DNA of 64,000 nucleotides from Methylorubrum populi (GTDB lineage: Bacteria; Pseudomonadota; Alphaproteobacteria; Rhizobiales; Beijerinckiaceae), in NCBI GenBank assembly GCA_036946625.1, contig JAQIIU010000003.1, positions 1,997,001 through 2,061,000 of the forward strand, written 5' to 3'. The notes under the pieces are model-generated. The model was given only the letters and a program-made list of their open reading frames with translations. It did not search any database and was not told the origin of the DNA. Made by a program: the position numbers and the translations under genes. Numbering within the stretch: the stretch's first letter is position 1; each line of letters opens with the position of its first letter. Shown here one piece after another: positions 1 to 8,535 of this stretch.

Positions 1-2
1 GC

Positions 3-1082
3 GAGACGATCGCGCAGGCTCCGGCCCCGTTCCATCCGATCCCGCGCGGACGAGCGGGCCCGAACCTCCTCGCCGAGGTGATGATGGCCAAGTTCGGCCT
101 GCACCTGCCGCTGCATCGCCAGAGCCAGCGCTTCGCCCACGAGGGCGTACCGATCGACGTCTCGACGCTGGCCGGCTGGGTCGGAGCGGTGACGACCGCC
201 CTGTCGCCCCTGGTCACCCGGATCGAGGCCCATGTTCGAGGGGCTGAGCGCCTGCATCTCGACGACACGCCCGTACCGGTCCTGGCCAAGGGCAAGACCC
301 GCACGGGGCGGCTCTGGACGGTGGTGCGTGACGACCGACCCTTCGGCGGTCCCGAGCCGCCGGCTGTGGCCTACTTCTACTCCCCCGACCGCTCTGGCGC
401 GCATGCCGAGACCTGGCTGGGCGATTTCCACGGCATCGTGCAGGCGGATGCCTTCTCCGGGTTCGGTCGGCTGTACGAGCCCGGTCGCAAACCAGGCCCG
501 CTCCGCGAGGCGGCTTGCTGGGCGCATGCCCGGCGCAAGTTCTTCGAGCTGGCTGACCTGAGGAAGGCTCCGATCGCCATCGAAGCGGTGGCGCGGATCG
601 ACGCGATCTTCGCGCTCGAGCGCACCATCATTGGCCTCGGACCGGACGACCGCCGTGCGCATCGAAGCGCCCGCTCGGCCGCCCTCGTCGCCGAGTTGAA
701 GGCGTGGCTGCTGGCCAACCGTGCCAAGCTCTCGGCCAAGGCTCCGGTGGCGCAAGCGATCGACTACATGCTCAAGCGCTGGAGCGCCTTCATCCTCTTC
801 CTCGACGACGGGCGCGCCTGCCTCTCAAACAACGCCGCCGAACGGGCGATCCGGCCGATCGCGGTAGGCCGCCGCAACTGGACCTTCGCCGGCTCAGACG
901 CGGGCGGCCATCGCGCTGCGGCACTCTACACGCTGATCGAGACCGCCAAGCTCAATGGTGCCGACCCACAAGCCTGGCTTGCCGACATCCTCAGCCGTCT
1001 GCCCGGCCATCCGACCCGGCACATCGACGATCTGCTGCCCTGGAACTGGACCCCGCCTCAACCCAAGCAGGTCGCCGCCTGA
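3..1082 (+). CDS. tnpC: IS66-family transposase (TnpC), 5' end outside window
   Basis: The reading frame is open from base 3 with no start of its own, so only the C-terminal ~359 residues are present. The translation shows the IS66 pattern: a proline-rich lead-in, an HLPLHRQ-type motif, then the DDE residues, with Asp in HLDDTPVP, Asp in VQADAFSGF and Glu in NNAAERAIRP, followed by GRRNWTFAGS. TnpA and TnpB, if present, are to the left. The gene ends 29 bases from the stop of an IS5-family transposase on the other strand, and no IS66 right terminus can be seen between them, so the element may be cut by the later IS. Family assignment is firm; activity is unknown. Confidence 0.9.
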   Translation, partial: ETIAQAPAPFHPIPRGRAGPNLLAEVMMAKFGLHLPLHRQSQRFAHEGVPIDVSTLAGWVGAVTTALSPLVTRIEAHVRGAERLHLDDTPVPVLAKGKTRTGRLWTVVRDDRPFGGPEPPAVAYFYSPDRSGAHAETWLGDFHGIVQADAFSGFGRLYEPGRKPGPLREAACWAHARRKFFELADLRKAPIAIEAVARIDAIFALERTIIGLGPDDRRAHRSARSAALVAELKAWLLANRAKLSAKAPVAQAIDYMLKRWSAFILFLDDGRACLSNNAAERAIRPIAVGRRNWTFAGSDAGGHRAAALYTLIETAKLNGADPQAWLADILSRLPGHPTRHIDDLLPWNWTPPQPKQVAA

Positions 1083-1110
1083 CACACCACCTCAGAGGAC
1101 AACGCGGCCT

Positions 1111-1868
1111 TCACCGGAAGCGTACGGCGAAGCAGAGCACGCCCATGAAGCTTGCGGCGGTTTTCTCGTAGCGGGTAGCCACGGCGCGCCACTCCTTGAG
1201 CCGCGCCCAGAGACGTTCGACGACGTTGCGGTTGTTGTAGATCCAGTCGGGGCAGGCGACCGGTGCCTCGTTGCGCTTGGTGGGGATCGCCGGCCGCGCC
1301 CCCGCATCCCGGATGTGCTGGCGGAAGGCGTGGCTGGAATAGCCCCGATCCGCCACGACCCAGAGCGGCACGCCCGGTAGGCGTTCGAGCAGCGGCACGG
1401 CGTGCGGGAGTTCGTTTGCCTGCCCCGGCGCGATGCGGAAGGCGATGGCGCGACCTTGCCCGTCGGCGATCACGCAAGCCTTGGTGCCATAGCCCCCACG
1501 AGACCGACCAAGTGCCTCACGATGGTCTCGCTCGGCCCCAGATCCCCCCTTCGCGCAGCGCGCGCCGCCTTCTGGTGCGCACGCACGTTCGTCCCGTCGA
1601 GGAACGTCAGCCCGAGCGACATGCCCTACTCCTGCACCAGCGCAAGCAGCCGCTCCCAGACCCCAAGTCGCGCCCAGCGAATGAACACCTGCGCCGCTCG
1701 CCACCATGGCCCAAGGTCCGCTGGGATGGCGCGCCACTTCGCGCCGTTCTCATGCCGCCAGAGGATCGCGCTGAGTGTACGACGCAGATCCTGCAACGGC
1801 GTCTTGCCCTTCGGCCGGCACGCATCGACCAGCGGCTCCAGCTTGCTCCATTGCGCGTCGCTCAGCAT
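1111..1868 (-). pseudogene. IS5-family (IS427-like) transposase, interrupted by amber codon and frameshift
   Basis: Starting at MLSDAQWSKL (ATG at 1868), the first frame runs to an in-frame TAG at 1626-1628. Reading through the TAG gives the expected GMSLGLTFLDGTNVRAH segment that carries the first catalytic Asp. Homology then moves to another frame near a run of six C at 1544-1549 and continues through GGSGAERD, VVADRGYSS (second Asp) and NNRNVVERLWARLKEWR (catalytic Glu) to a TGA at 1111. IS427-group elements can use programmed frameshifting, so the shift alone need not be inactivating, but the amber codon is. Clear terminal inverted repeats were not found by eye. The element lies between the IS66 gene and the HNH nuclease gene. 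Confidence 0.85.
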
Positions 1869-1931
1869 CGCGTCCCCCCGCCCATCGAGGGAAACGCCAG
1901 CACCGCACGCAGGTTCAGGTGACGACACGCC

Positions 1932-2783
1932 CTAACCGTCCTCGAGTAGCCGCTGGATCCATGGATGAAGATCCGAGCGTTGTCCGCCAAGGAGGAAGCG
2001 CATCTCTCCACTGTAAGGGGCTTTGCGTGCGATCATGCGCTTTATCTCGAGGGCAGAAGCTTCGAAAGCTCTGATTGTACCTGGATCAGAAGGGTCGATG
2101 GTCAGAAATCTTGCCTTGGCTTTCCGGACTGTCCGGAGCAGCATACCCGAAACAGTATGACGTTGCTTACAAGTCGGCTCGTGATCGAGATGATACACTT
2201 CGATGGAGGTGTTAACACGAGTGACGACTTCGGGATCGTCGCTTGTCGCACATGGGTTTCCGTTCTCGCGCTTGCATCCCAGAAGGCGCCAATCATCCAA
2301 ATTACAAGGATCGAGCAACCCAGGTCGTTCAGCTTGAACCGTGGCGAGCAGGTCGTCGAAGTCCAGATCTGCGGCAACAACTCCGTAGACCCTATTGGCT
2401 TCGTGAACCAGCGGAAAGCGGTCCGCCTTGCCGCCAGCCGTGCCATGCTCGACGTCGATGCGACGACTGTTGCAGAAGGTACAAGCAAAACGGAAGTTTG
2501 CGGCTGCAAAAGTGAGCCAGCGATAGCCTTGATGCGCGTTCGCAGCATCGCTGACCCGGCTTTTAGGGCGGAAATGGTCTACCGCGTTGTCAGAACGCGT
2601 CACGGGCGTTTCGCAAAACCAGCACTTGTCGTGCAGCAGTGCCGCGAGACGTTGCTTCAGGTCGCGCCAGATGCCGTCGAAGTCCGATGGCGGCGCTCCG
2701 CCCAGAATGGCATGCGTTGCAGCTTGCGCCTCATTCGCCCAGCCGTCTGGTAACCGGAGGTCTTCGAGGTCAACGTGCCTCAA
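1932..2783 (-). CDS. PtuB-like HNH endonuclease (Septu/retron-type effector)
   Basis: This 283-residue protein has a zinc-knuckle HNH fold: C54xxC57, the catalytic D69-H70 in VDHFRPK, an Asn near 97, and C101xxC104 followed by N105. The spaced CxxC, DHFRPKS and CxxCN pattern is that of HNH nucleases that partner PtuA-type ATPases in Septu and in some retron systems. It starts with TTG at 2783, overlapping the TGA of the upstream ATPase by three bases (TTGA), so the two are translationally coupled. Its stop lies only about 60 bases from the IS5 transposase start, so the last residues could derive from insertion. Expected role: DNA cleavage controlled by the ATPase. The assignment to PtuB is by motif and context. 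Confidence 0.75.
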   Translation of the reverse strand: MRHVDLEDLRLPDGWANEAQAATHAILGGAPPSDFDGIWRDLKQRLAALLHDKCWFCETPVTRSDNAVDHFRPKSRVSDAANAHQGYRWLTFAAANFRFACTFCNSRRIDVEHGTAGGKADRFPLVHEANRVYGVVAADLDFDDLLATVQAERPGLLDPCNLDDWRLLGCKRENGNPCATSDDPEVVTRVNTSIEVYHLDHEPTCKQRHTVSGMLLRTVRKAKARFLTIDPSDPGTIRAFEASALEIKRMIARKAPYSGEMRFLLGGQRSDLHPWIQRLLEDG

Positions 2784-4474
2784 TCGAATGGATCCTGCTC
2801 ACTCTCGACCAAGCCAGCGATGAGCCGTTTGGCAAGCGCCTCTCGCTCCTCAAGAGTCATCTCGACGACACGGCCCGCCAGCTTCAAGGCGTCGCGAGTG
2901 CCGAAAATTTCTTGCAGATACTCGCTGCGGAGCCGGAGGTATCTCGAATACTCGTCATCAGGGTATAGGAAGCGGAAGCCGAGTTGGTCCAATCGATGAT
3001 TTACAGCATTAAGTTCGCTCTGTTCATCGACCGTCAGTTCGCCCTTACCCGAAAGGTTTCGTTGCACCTCAAGGTCACGCTGAGTGGGTTTGTCTAGGTG
3101 AGAGGCGATGCCGAACATCTCACTCGTGACGATCGCAGCATACCCCATCCCGCGAGGATCGACGTCAGGGAAGACGGCAACAACTCTGCGTTTGCCGTCC
3201 TCCGTCTGCGTCCGCAAGATCTGAACCTGTTCACGCGATAGTTCGGCAATCGCGATAGGATTATGTGTCGTTAGAATGACGTGGCTCGTTTCCGTCTCGC
3301 GTGAGGAGATGCCTTCCTGCGCCGAGCCACCGATAAACTTCCTTAGAAATTCGAGGTATTCGACGCTCCACTTAGGATTAAGATGCGTATCAGGCTCGTC
3401 TAGCAAGATGAGACTTTCATCTTCGGCGGTGAAGCGTAACAGTCCAAGCACTGTCAAGAGCTGCCGCTCGCCCTCGCTCAGTTCGCGAAAGGTCACTGTT
3501 CCGTCCCGTTGACTGAGTCTCACCTTGATTCGAACTTCGTCGATCAACTGCGATACATAAGTGCTTTCCAAGTCCCTGAAAAAATGAGCTGGCGATTGTT
3601 CGCCGACAAGACGGCGCAGTGCTGCGATGTCCTTGATGAACAGATATTTAAACTCCAATGTTTCCTTGTTCCACAAGGACGTGTTGACTCGACGCTGCAC
3701 GTCGATCGGCGCGAGTGCCACGTCCTGGAGACGATCTAGGAAACCGCTCACGACGCCCCGAGCACCCCAGAAACGGGGATCGCCGTCGGGGTGCGGTGGC
3801 CATGGAGGTTGGCGTAATACGAACAAAACCCATTCAAGCCCCTCCTCAGAATTCAAGCCAAGGTGATCGCGGAGCAGATCTGTCGCGGCTTCCGACCCGC
3901 CAATCATGAAGGCGAGAAGAACGAATTGGCTGTGAACTGGGAGTGCATAGAAGAGCCGCTTCAGACCCGGATCCTGTCCCCTACGAAGCCGCTCATCGTA
4001 CCATTGCAGGTAAGGCGCGAAGACTTCGTGCATCCTCGAACTCTCGCCGGAGTAGTAGCAGAACACGTACCGGGGGAGATTGGACTCATCCTTCAGAAAG
4101 GTATTGATGCGCATCCGTCGAGGCACTTGCTGCTCCGCCGAAGACGTCGATACACCCGGCGTAACCGTGATCGTAAACCGCTGGCGCTCGTCAGGATCGT
4201 GGACTATGGTAACCGAACGTTGCAGATCGCCTTGCCCGATGCGGTAAGAAAGTTCGAAGGCGAACCCGATGCGTAGCGTTCGACGCGGATCGATGAGCTC
4301 GCGGAAGATAATTGCAAGCGCCTCGAGGACGTTTGACTTGCCAGTGCCATTCCACCCGATCACAACGGTGACCCACTCGCCCTGATCAAAGTCAATGGTT
4401 ACGTTCTTCAAGTTCTTGAACTGGTGCGTCGGACTATCCTTCGCGCTCCCGATCCTGAGCTTATCGACGCGCAT
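2780..4474 (-). CDS. PtuA-like AAA/ABC-type ATPase of the defence operon
   Basis: The 564-residue protein begins with a Walker A loop, GWNGTGKS, at about residues 40-47. Much later come an ABC-like signature (LSEGERQLL, about 332-340) and a Walker B (LILLDEPDTHL, about 353-363), with a histidine switch in TTHNP. The long insertion between the two ATP-binding halves is typical of the OLD/PtuA/RloC type of phage-defence ATPase; no Toprim nuclease domain is seen, so this is not an OLD nuclease. It begins one base after the hsdS stop and overlaps the HNH gene. The usual PtuA role is to hold PtuB inactive until infection; that is family knowledge and is not shown here. Confidence 0.75.
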   Translation of the reverse strand: MRVDKLRIGSAKDSPTHQFKNLKNVTIDFDQGEWVTVVIGWNGTGKSNVLEALAIIFRELIDPRRTLRIGFAFELSYRIGQGDLQRSVTIVHDPDERQRFTITVTPGVSTSSAEQQVPRRMRINTFLKDESNLPRYVFCYYSGESSRMHEVFAPYLQWYDERLRRGQDPGLKRLFYALPVHSQFVLLAFMIGGSEAATDLLRDHLGLNSEEGLEWVLFVLRQPPWPPHPDGDPRFWGARGVVSGFLDRLQDVALAPIDVQRRVNTSLWNKETLEFKYLFIKDIAALRRLVGEQSPAHFFRDLESTYVSQLIDEVRIKVRLSQRDGTVTFRELSEGERQLLTVLGLLRFTAEDESLILLDEPDTHLNPKWSVEYLEFLRKFIGGSAQEGISSRETETSHVILTTHNPIAIAELSREQVQILRTQTEDGKRRVVAVFPDVDPRGMGYAAIVTSEMFGIASHLDKPTQRDLEVQRNLSGKGELTVDEQSELNAVNHRLDQLGFRFLYPDDEYSRYLRLRSEYLQEIFGTRDALKLAGRVVEMTLEEREALAKRLIAGLVESEQDPFD

Positions 4475-4475
4475 T

Positions 4476-6026
4476 TCAGAGGCTAGCTTTCAGCCGAAGC
4501 AATTCGCTGAGTTTGGTGCCACGGTCGTCCGCAACCGCCTTGACGGCCAGCTGCCCAGCTACGTCTAACTCGCGGAGTTCCGCGTAAAACGGTTCGATGT
4601 CCTCCGGCGTCGCGCCGAAGGAGAGGCCGTAGAGTCGGGCGACCTCCTGAGCTGGAAGCCAATCGTCTGCCTCGGATAGAATCTCAGTCACGTTACGTTT
4701 CATAGGCGCCGTTCCTGGGTGTATCGTGGGCTCGCTGAGATCGCGCGCGCGCTTTGCCTCGATGAGTCGCTCGACCTGTATGCTTGCGGGCTCGTCACCC
4801 AGGTCGCCGGTGCCGAGTCGTCCGGACAGAGCGTAGCCGATCGTGCGGCGATGGAGGCGACCGAGCACTTCTCTTGCAAGGTCGACCTGATGTTCTACCG
4901 TTTTCAGCCGCGCCGTGCCGGTACGCACGACCTCGACGATGAAGTTTTGGTCTTCTAGCGATGGGCATGGAAGCCGGAAAGCTATAAGCTTTTGTGAGTT
5001 GATGTTAGACTGACTAACGCCGTCACTCTTCACAAGCCAGCTGTACTGCCTACCCGCTGGACTGTTGAGGCAATGTGCAAGGAAGTCGGGCGACATTCGC
5101 CGGGAACAGCGGACCCTGATAAGATATCCAGCAAAAATGGCGGTCCGTTCGCCGCGGTAGACTGCGGTCTTGCCGACTTGCTGAGGACTGTTGGTCCGGT
5201 TGAACAACACGTCACCGGGACGCAAAGCGTAGCGCTCGATCTCGTCGGCGTTGGAGGTATACACTAGGTCAGACCAATCGAGTTCGCCGGCTTGTATGTT
5301 TCCCATACGAAGCACCGGGATTGTTCCGGTTTTTTCGGACTTTGTCGATGATCCATATGTCATGTCGGTTGTGACCTCCCCGACAGAGACTGTGGCTACT
5401 TCGTCGCCGTACCGAGCGCGACGTTCGACAGGCAGGAGGGTAAGAGCGTAGACACCCTGAAGGAGCGCCGTTCGCGCCCCGCCGACCGATCGAAGGGCTT
5501 CATCCAGACCAGCCTGACCGAGAGCCACGCGTTCTTCTAGCGAACGGACACGCTCGACGATCCGTCGCTGTTCCGTCAGAGGCGGGAGCGCGATCTCTGT
5601 CTCTTCGAATGCTTTTCTGGTGACGTGACGCAGCCCGGCCCCGCCGTGCGCCTTCGCGATCTGCTCGTCGAGCGTCTGGTTGATCGCGAGGCGTAAGAAG
5701 TCGCGGTCGATGTGGTCAGGGCTCACGCGGATGTTGAAAATATGCTGATTCAGCACGGCAGTGGGGCCACGCCAGATGTGTGCGCCGAAGGACGTGCCCG
5801 GCGTGCCCGACCAAGCGAAGAGCAAATCTCCATCTTCCACGATATGTCGTTCCGACACAGGGCCGGAGAAATGATTGAATGCAGCGTCCGGGCGGTTCAA
5901 ATTCTGAATGCGAATGATCGGGAGACCCTCGCGTGTCCAGTCCGACGGCTTGAAGGCGCGTCCGTTCGCGAGGTCGGCGATCATGCCGATGGTTGTCCGG
6001 ACCCAGCCTTTTGGTAGCTCGGTCAA
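4476..6026 (-). CDS. hsdS: Type I restriction-modification specificity subunit HsdS
   Basis: The protein has 516 residues and two target-recognition domains, about 1-150 and 205-370, each followed by a helical conserved segment. The first repeat ends in LPPLTEQRRIVERV, the usual HsdS hinge; the second has CPSLEDQNFIVEVV. About 110 residues follow the second repeat, longer than a standard HsdS; this tail is largely predicted helical and charged and could be a docking segment. It starts with TTG at 6026, overlapping the hsdM TGA, and would set the methylated sequence with HsdM. The next genes are the PtuA- and PtuB-like pair rather than hsdR. Confidence 0.9.
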   Translation of the reverse strand: MTELPKGWVRTTIGMIADLANGRAFKPSDWTREGLPIIRIQNLNRPDAAFNHFSGPVSERHIVEDGDLLFAWSGTPGTSFGAHIWRGPTAVLNQHIFNIRVSPDHIDRDFLRLAINQTLDEQIAKAHGGAGLRHVTRKAFEETEIALPPLTEQRRIVERVRSLEERVALGQAGLDEALRSVGGARTALLQGVYALTLLPVERRARYGDEVATVSVGEVTTDMTYGSSTKSEKTGTIPVLRMGNIQAGELDWSDLVYTSNADEIERYALRPGDVLFNRTNSPQQVGKTAVYRGERTAIFAGYLIRVRCSRRMSPDFLAHCLNSPAGRQYSWLVKSDGVSQSNINSQKLIAFRLPCPSLEDQNFIVEVVRTGTARLKTVEHQVDLAREVLGRLHRRTIGYALSGRLGTGDLGDEPASIQVERLIEAKRARDLSEPTIHPGTAPMKRNVTEILSEADDWLPAQEVARLYGLSFGATPEDIEPFYAELRELDVAGQLAVKAVADDRGTKLSELLRLKASL

Positions 6027-7450
6027 CGCGCGGCCTCATCGGACGGTAACTCCTCGGTGAGTAATTCGATCTCGGCCATGGCGCTCTGAAGGTGGAAGAG
6101 GATCGCACCGGCGAAATCCTGGGCAGTCGCATCCATCATGTCGCTATCGTTCTCGCGTGGCGCGAGCCAGACCAAGTCTAAGTTGTCATCGCGGGCGGCT
6201 AGTTCGGCGCGGTTATAGGAGCGCCATCGCTCCCTGCTGCTCGAAACCGACCGAGGAGATCTGCCATTCGGGTCAGTGCCGTACAACTCCTCGAATTCAG
6301 CAAAATGATCCGGGCGGAGGGGGCGCGTCTTGCCAAATCTCGGCATCGACGTCCTCATATCGTAGACCCAAACCCGGTCTGAATTTTCGGCTACACCGCT
6401 CCGACGAGTGAAGAATAAGACGTTAGTATTTACGCCTTGACTATAGAAAATCCCATTGGGTAACCGTAGAACTGTGTGAAGGTCGCAGTCGTCCATCAAG
6501 TCCGTTCGTATCGCACGACCGACTCCACTTTCAAAAAGAACATTGTCCGGCACGACGACCGCAGCTCTTCCTCCATTATTTAGTCCAAGGCGAATGTGTT
6601 GAAGAAATGCAAGTTGTTTATTTGCTGTACGCCTCGGTAGATCGCGACGAACAGCTCGCGCACTTCCAGACTTGTTGCCAAACGGGGGATTTGCGAGCAC
6701 GAGGTCTGCGGGAGACAAAAACTCCACGTCGGATGTAAGTGCGTCGCCTAATACTAACTTTGCATCTAAACCATGAAGAAATGAGTTCATTTGGCAAATG
6801 CGATACGTTCCCTTCTCAATCTCAATTCCTTCAAAACGAGGTGGGTTGCTAGCGTAAATCTCGGGCGATCGCTCTTCCGCAAACTGCTTCGCTGCAATGA
6901 GGAAGCCGCCTGTCCCACAAGAGGGATCCTGGATAACCTTACCAAGTTCAGGCTGAGTGAGGCGTACCATACAATCAACTAAGGAACGTGGTGTAAAATA
7001 TTGACCCGCGCCAGACCGTGCGTCTTGCGAGTTCCTTGAGAGAAGCCCCTCATAGATGTCGCCCATGCCGTCTGCATCGACAGAATGCCAGTCGAGCTTG
7101 GCCAAGCCTGCGATCACAGCACGGAGGTTCTCCTGGTGAGAGAAGACGGTTGTCGGGAAGGCATAAATCTCTTGAACGATTGGATTCGTAGCGTGACCAC
7201 CGAGATAGGTCAGCATGTCTCGATAAAAAACGAGAAGATCAGGCCCTTTATAATTTACGAGATCTCGCCACCTATGTCCCTCAGGAAGCGCAGCTTCAGT
7301 TCCGGTCTCATCCGCGATTTTTAAGAAAAGAAGATAAGTTAACTCAGAAATATATTCGTGGTAACTCACTCCGTCACCGCGCAGGATATGACAAAGTGCC
7401 CAAATGCGCCGAACTAGCTCGCTGCTGCTTCTGTTCTTAGTCTTCGTCAT
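6023..7450 (-). CDS. hsdM: Type I N6-adenine DNA methyltransferase subunit HsdM
   Basis: The 475-residue protein has an N-terminal helical HsdM_N domain, the AdoMet-binding motif DPSCGTGGFL and the catalytic NPPFG motif. The ATG at 7450 is chosen because it is preceded at good distance by GGGAGG and gives the normal HsdM N-terminus. It overlaps the stop of a small upstream ORF. It would methylate adenine in the bipartite site read by HsdS. The gene is distinctly more AT-rich than the surrounding chromosome, consistent with horizontal transfer. No restriction subunit HsdR is present in the window, so the pair may act as a methyltransferase only, or may mark self-DNA for the following ATPase/HNH pair. 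Confidence 0.93.
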   Translation of the reverse strand: MTKTKNRSSSELVRRIWALCHILRGDGVSYHEYISELTYLLFLKIADETGTEAALPEGHRWRDLVNYKGPDLLVFYRDMLTYLGGHATNPIVQEIYAFPTTVFSHQENLRAVIAGLAKLDWHSVDADGMGDIYEGLLSRNSQDARSGAGQYFTPRSLVDCMVRLTQPELGKVIQDPSCGTGGFLIAAKQFAEERSPEIYASNPPRFEGIEIEKGTYRICQMNSFLHGLDAKLVLGDALTSDVEFLSPADLVLANPPFGNKSGSARAVRRDLPRRTANKQLAFLQHIRLGLNNGGRAAVVVPDNVLFESGVGRAIRTDLMDDCDLHTVLRLPNGIFYSQGVNTNVLFFTRRSGVAENSDRVWVYDMRTSMPRFGKTRPLRPDHFAEFEELYGTDPNGRSPRSVSSSRERWRSYNRAELAARDDNLDLVWLAPRENDSDMMDATAQDFAGAILFHLQSAMAEIELLTEELPSDEAAR

Positions 7451-7760
7451 CGGCAGCCTCCCAATATGCGGTGTTGGCAAACCACGTTCTGCCTAGATGA
7501 CCTCCTCGTCGTGCAAGCACAGCCGCGATGTTAATCCGGTCACTTTCGCGAATGAGTGATACTTGGCTAGGCTGCTCGCGAGCATCGCGGTCGGTTGCAA
7601 TTTCGGCAGACCATCTCCGTCGGAGTGTGGAGAGCGGTATCCCAAGCTTCGAGAATCTGCCTGCCGCGAATGGCCGCGAAGCGGCTTCGTCGATCTCGAA
7701 CGCCTTCAGGGGAGAGGCAATCTTCTTCATCTGGATAGGGGGCGAGACAGGACAGCTCAA
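7437..7760 (-). CDS. Small hypothetical protein between antitoxin and hsdM
   Basis: An open frame of 107 codons from a TTG at 7760 (97 codons from the ATG at 7730) fills the gap between the antitoxin stop and hsdM. Its TAA overlaps the hsdM ATG region, the arrangement expected for translational coupling. The product is small, charged and soluble, with SLIRESDRINIAAVL in the middle and an acidic end. I recognise no family. A weak AAAGG lies upstream of the TTG, and there is no good ribosome site before the ATG. It is reported because it fits the operon exactly; it could be a chance frame. Confidence 0.35.
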   Translation of the reverse strand: MSCPVSPPIQMKKIASPLKAFEIDEAASRPFAAGRFSKLGIPLSTLRRRWSAEIATDRDAREQPSQVSLIRESDRINIAAVLARRGGHLGRTWFANTAYWEAADDED

Positions 7761-7763
7761 CGA

Positions 7764-8162
7764 TCAGCCCGCCTTTACGGCACGTGGGCTTGCGGTGCGA
7801 CCCTTTGCACGCTTGGCCCTCGGCAACTTCGAGGTGATCGCGCACGCTCCAATGTCGCCGATGGTCTGGAGGTGGATCGGAGCCCGCGAGGGCAGTCTCA
7901 CAACGAGATCCAGATCGCCGCCGATTGCACGCACGTAGCTGCGCAGGGTCGATAGATACATGTCGGTCTGCTTCTCGATCTTCGACACGGAAGGTTGTTT
8001 GATCTTCAGCGCCATTGCGACTTCGGCCTGTGCCTTGCCCGCGGCTCGGCGTAGCTCGCCGAGTCCCTCCACCTCGTCCTTCAATTCCTGAAACCGCGCC
8101 TCCACGCGGGTACGCCGCTGCTCCGGAAGAACGGCGATGACGTCGTTCAACGTACGCCCCAT
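7764..8162 (-). CDS. XRE-family antitoxin (HigA-like)
   Basis: The 132-residue protein carries a helix-turn-helix of the XRE/Cro type in the middle (KAQAEVAMALKIKQPSVSKIE), followed by the helix that usually dimerises, and a basic tail. It starts at the ATG at 8162, which shares bases with the TGA of the upstream toxin gene (TGATG), so toxin is translated first and antitoxin second. That order, and the Gp49/HigB-like partner, are typical of HigBA systems. It should neutralise the toxin and repress the operon by binding its promoter. A GTG one codon earlier is a less likely start. Confidence 0.85.
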   Translation of the reverse strand: MGRTLNDVIAVLPEQRRTRVEARFQELKDEVEGLGELRRAAGKAQAEVAMALKIKQPSVSKIEKQTDMYLSTLRSYVRAIGGDLDLVVRLPSRAPIHLQTIGDIGACAITSKLPRAKRAKGRTASPRAVKAG

Positions 8163-8533
8163 CACTTCTTCTCCTTCCTGGTGGTCAATAGGCTATCGAG
8201 ATGGCGCTGGTAACGCTTATCGGCCTTGGCGATCAGCGACTTGTAGAAGCGCCGCTCGCTCACTCCGGCCTTGTCACCTGCGATGAGCAGGATGGCCTTG
8301 CGCTCGGGATCGAACGCGAAGGCCACACGCCACACGCCGTCGTCGGCCTCGAAGCGCAGCTCCTTCATGTTGGCGAACGCCGAGTCTTTCAAAGTGTCGG
8401 CATGCGGCCGTCCGAGTTGCGGTCCGAAGGTGCTCAAGAGCCTTGCGGACGCGAGCAGCTCATCCTGGACGGCTTGTGGCAGCGCCTCATACTCCGTATC
8501 GAACTCATCGCCGAAAGCGACATCCCAGCCCAT
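8162..8533 (-). CDS. HigB/RelE-superfamily toxin (Gp49-like)
   Basis: The 123-residue protein starts MGWDVAFGDEF and contains GRPHADTLKDS, MKELRF, VWRVAFAFDPERKAILLIAGDK and a lysine-rich tail. This is the pattern of the phage-derived Gp49-like/HigB family of ribosome-dependent mRNA interferases. It lies 37 bases after the integrase stop and overlaps the antitoxin gene. The likely role is island maintenance or an abortive response; the ribonuclease activity is family knowledge. The start codon is placed by the conserved N-terminus, although no clear ribosome site precedes it and a short palindrome sits directly upstream. Confidence 0.82.
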   Translation of the reverse strand: MGWDVAFGDEFDTEYEALPQAVQDELLASARLLSTFGPQLGRPHADTLKDSAFANMKELRFEADDGVWRVAFAFDPERKAILLIAGDKAGVSERRFYKSLIAKADKRYQRHLDSLLTTRKEKK

Positions 8534-8535
8534 AT

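Noticed and set aside
2780..4474. ATPase as an OLD-family nuclease or as HsdR
   Set aside because: No Toprim domain, no helicase motifs and no PD-(D/E)xK site; the length is far below that of HsdR.
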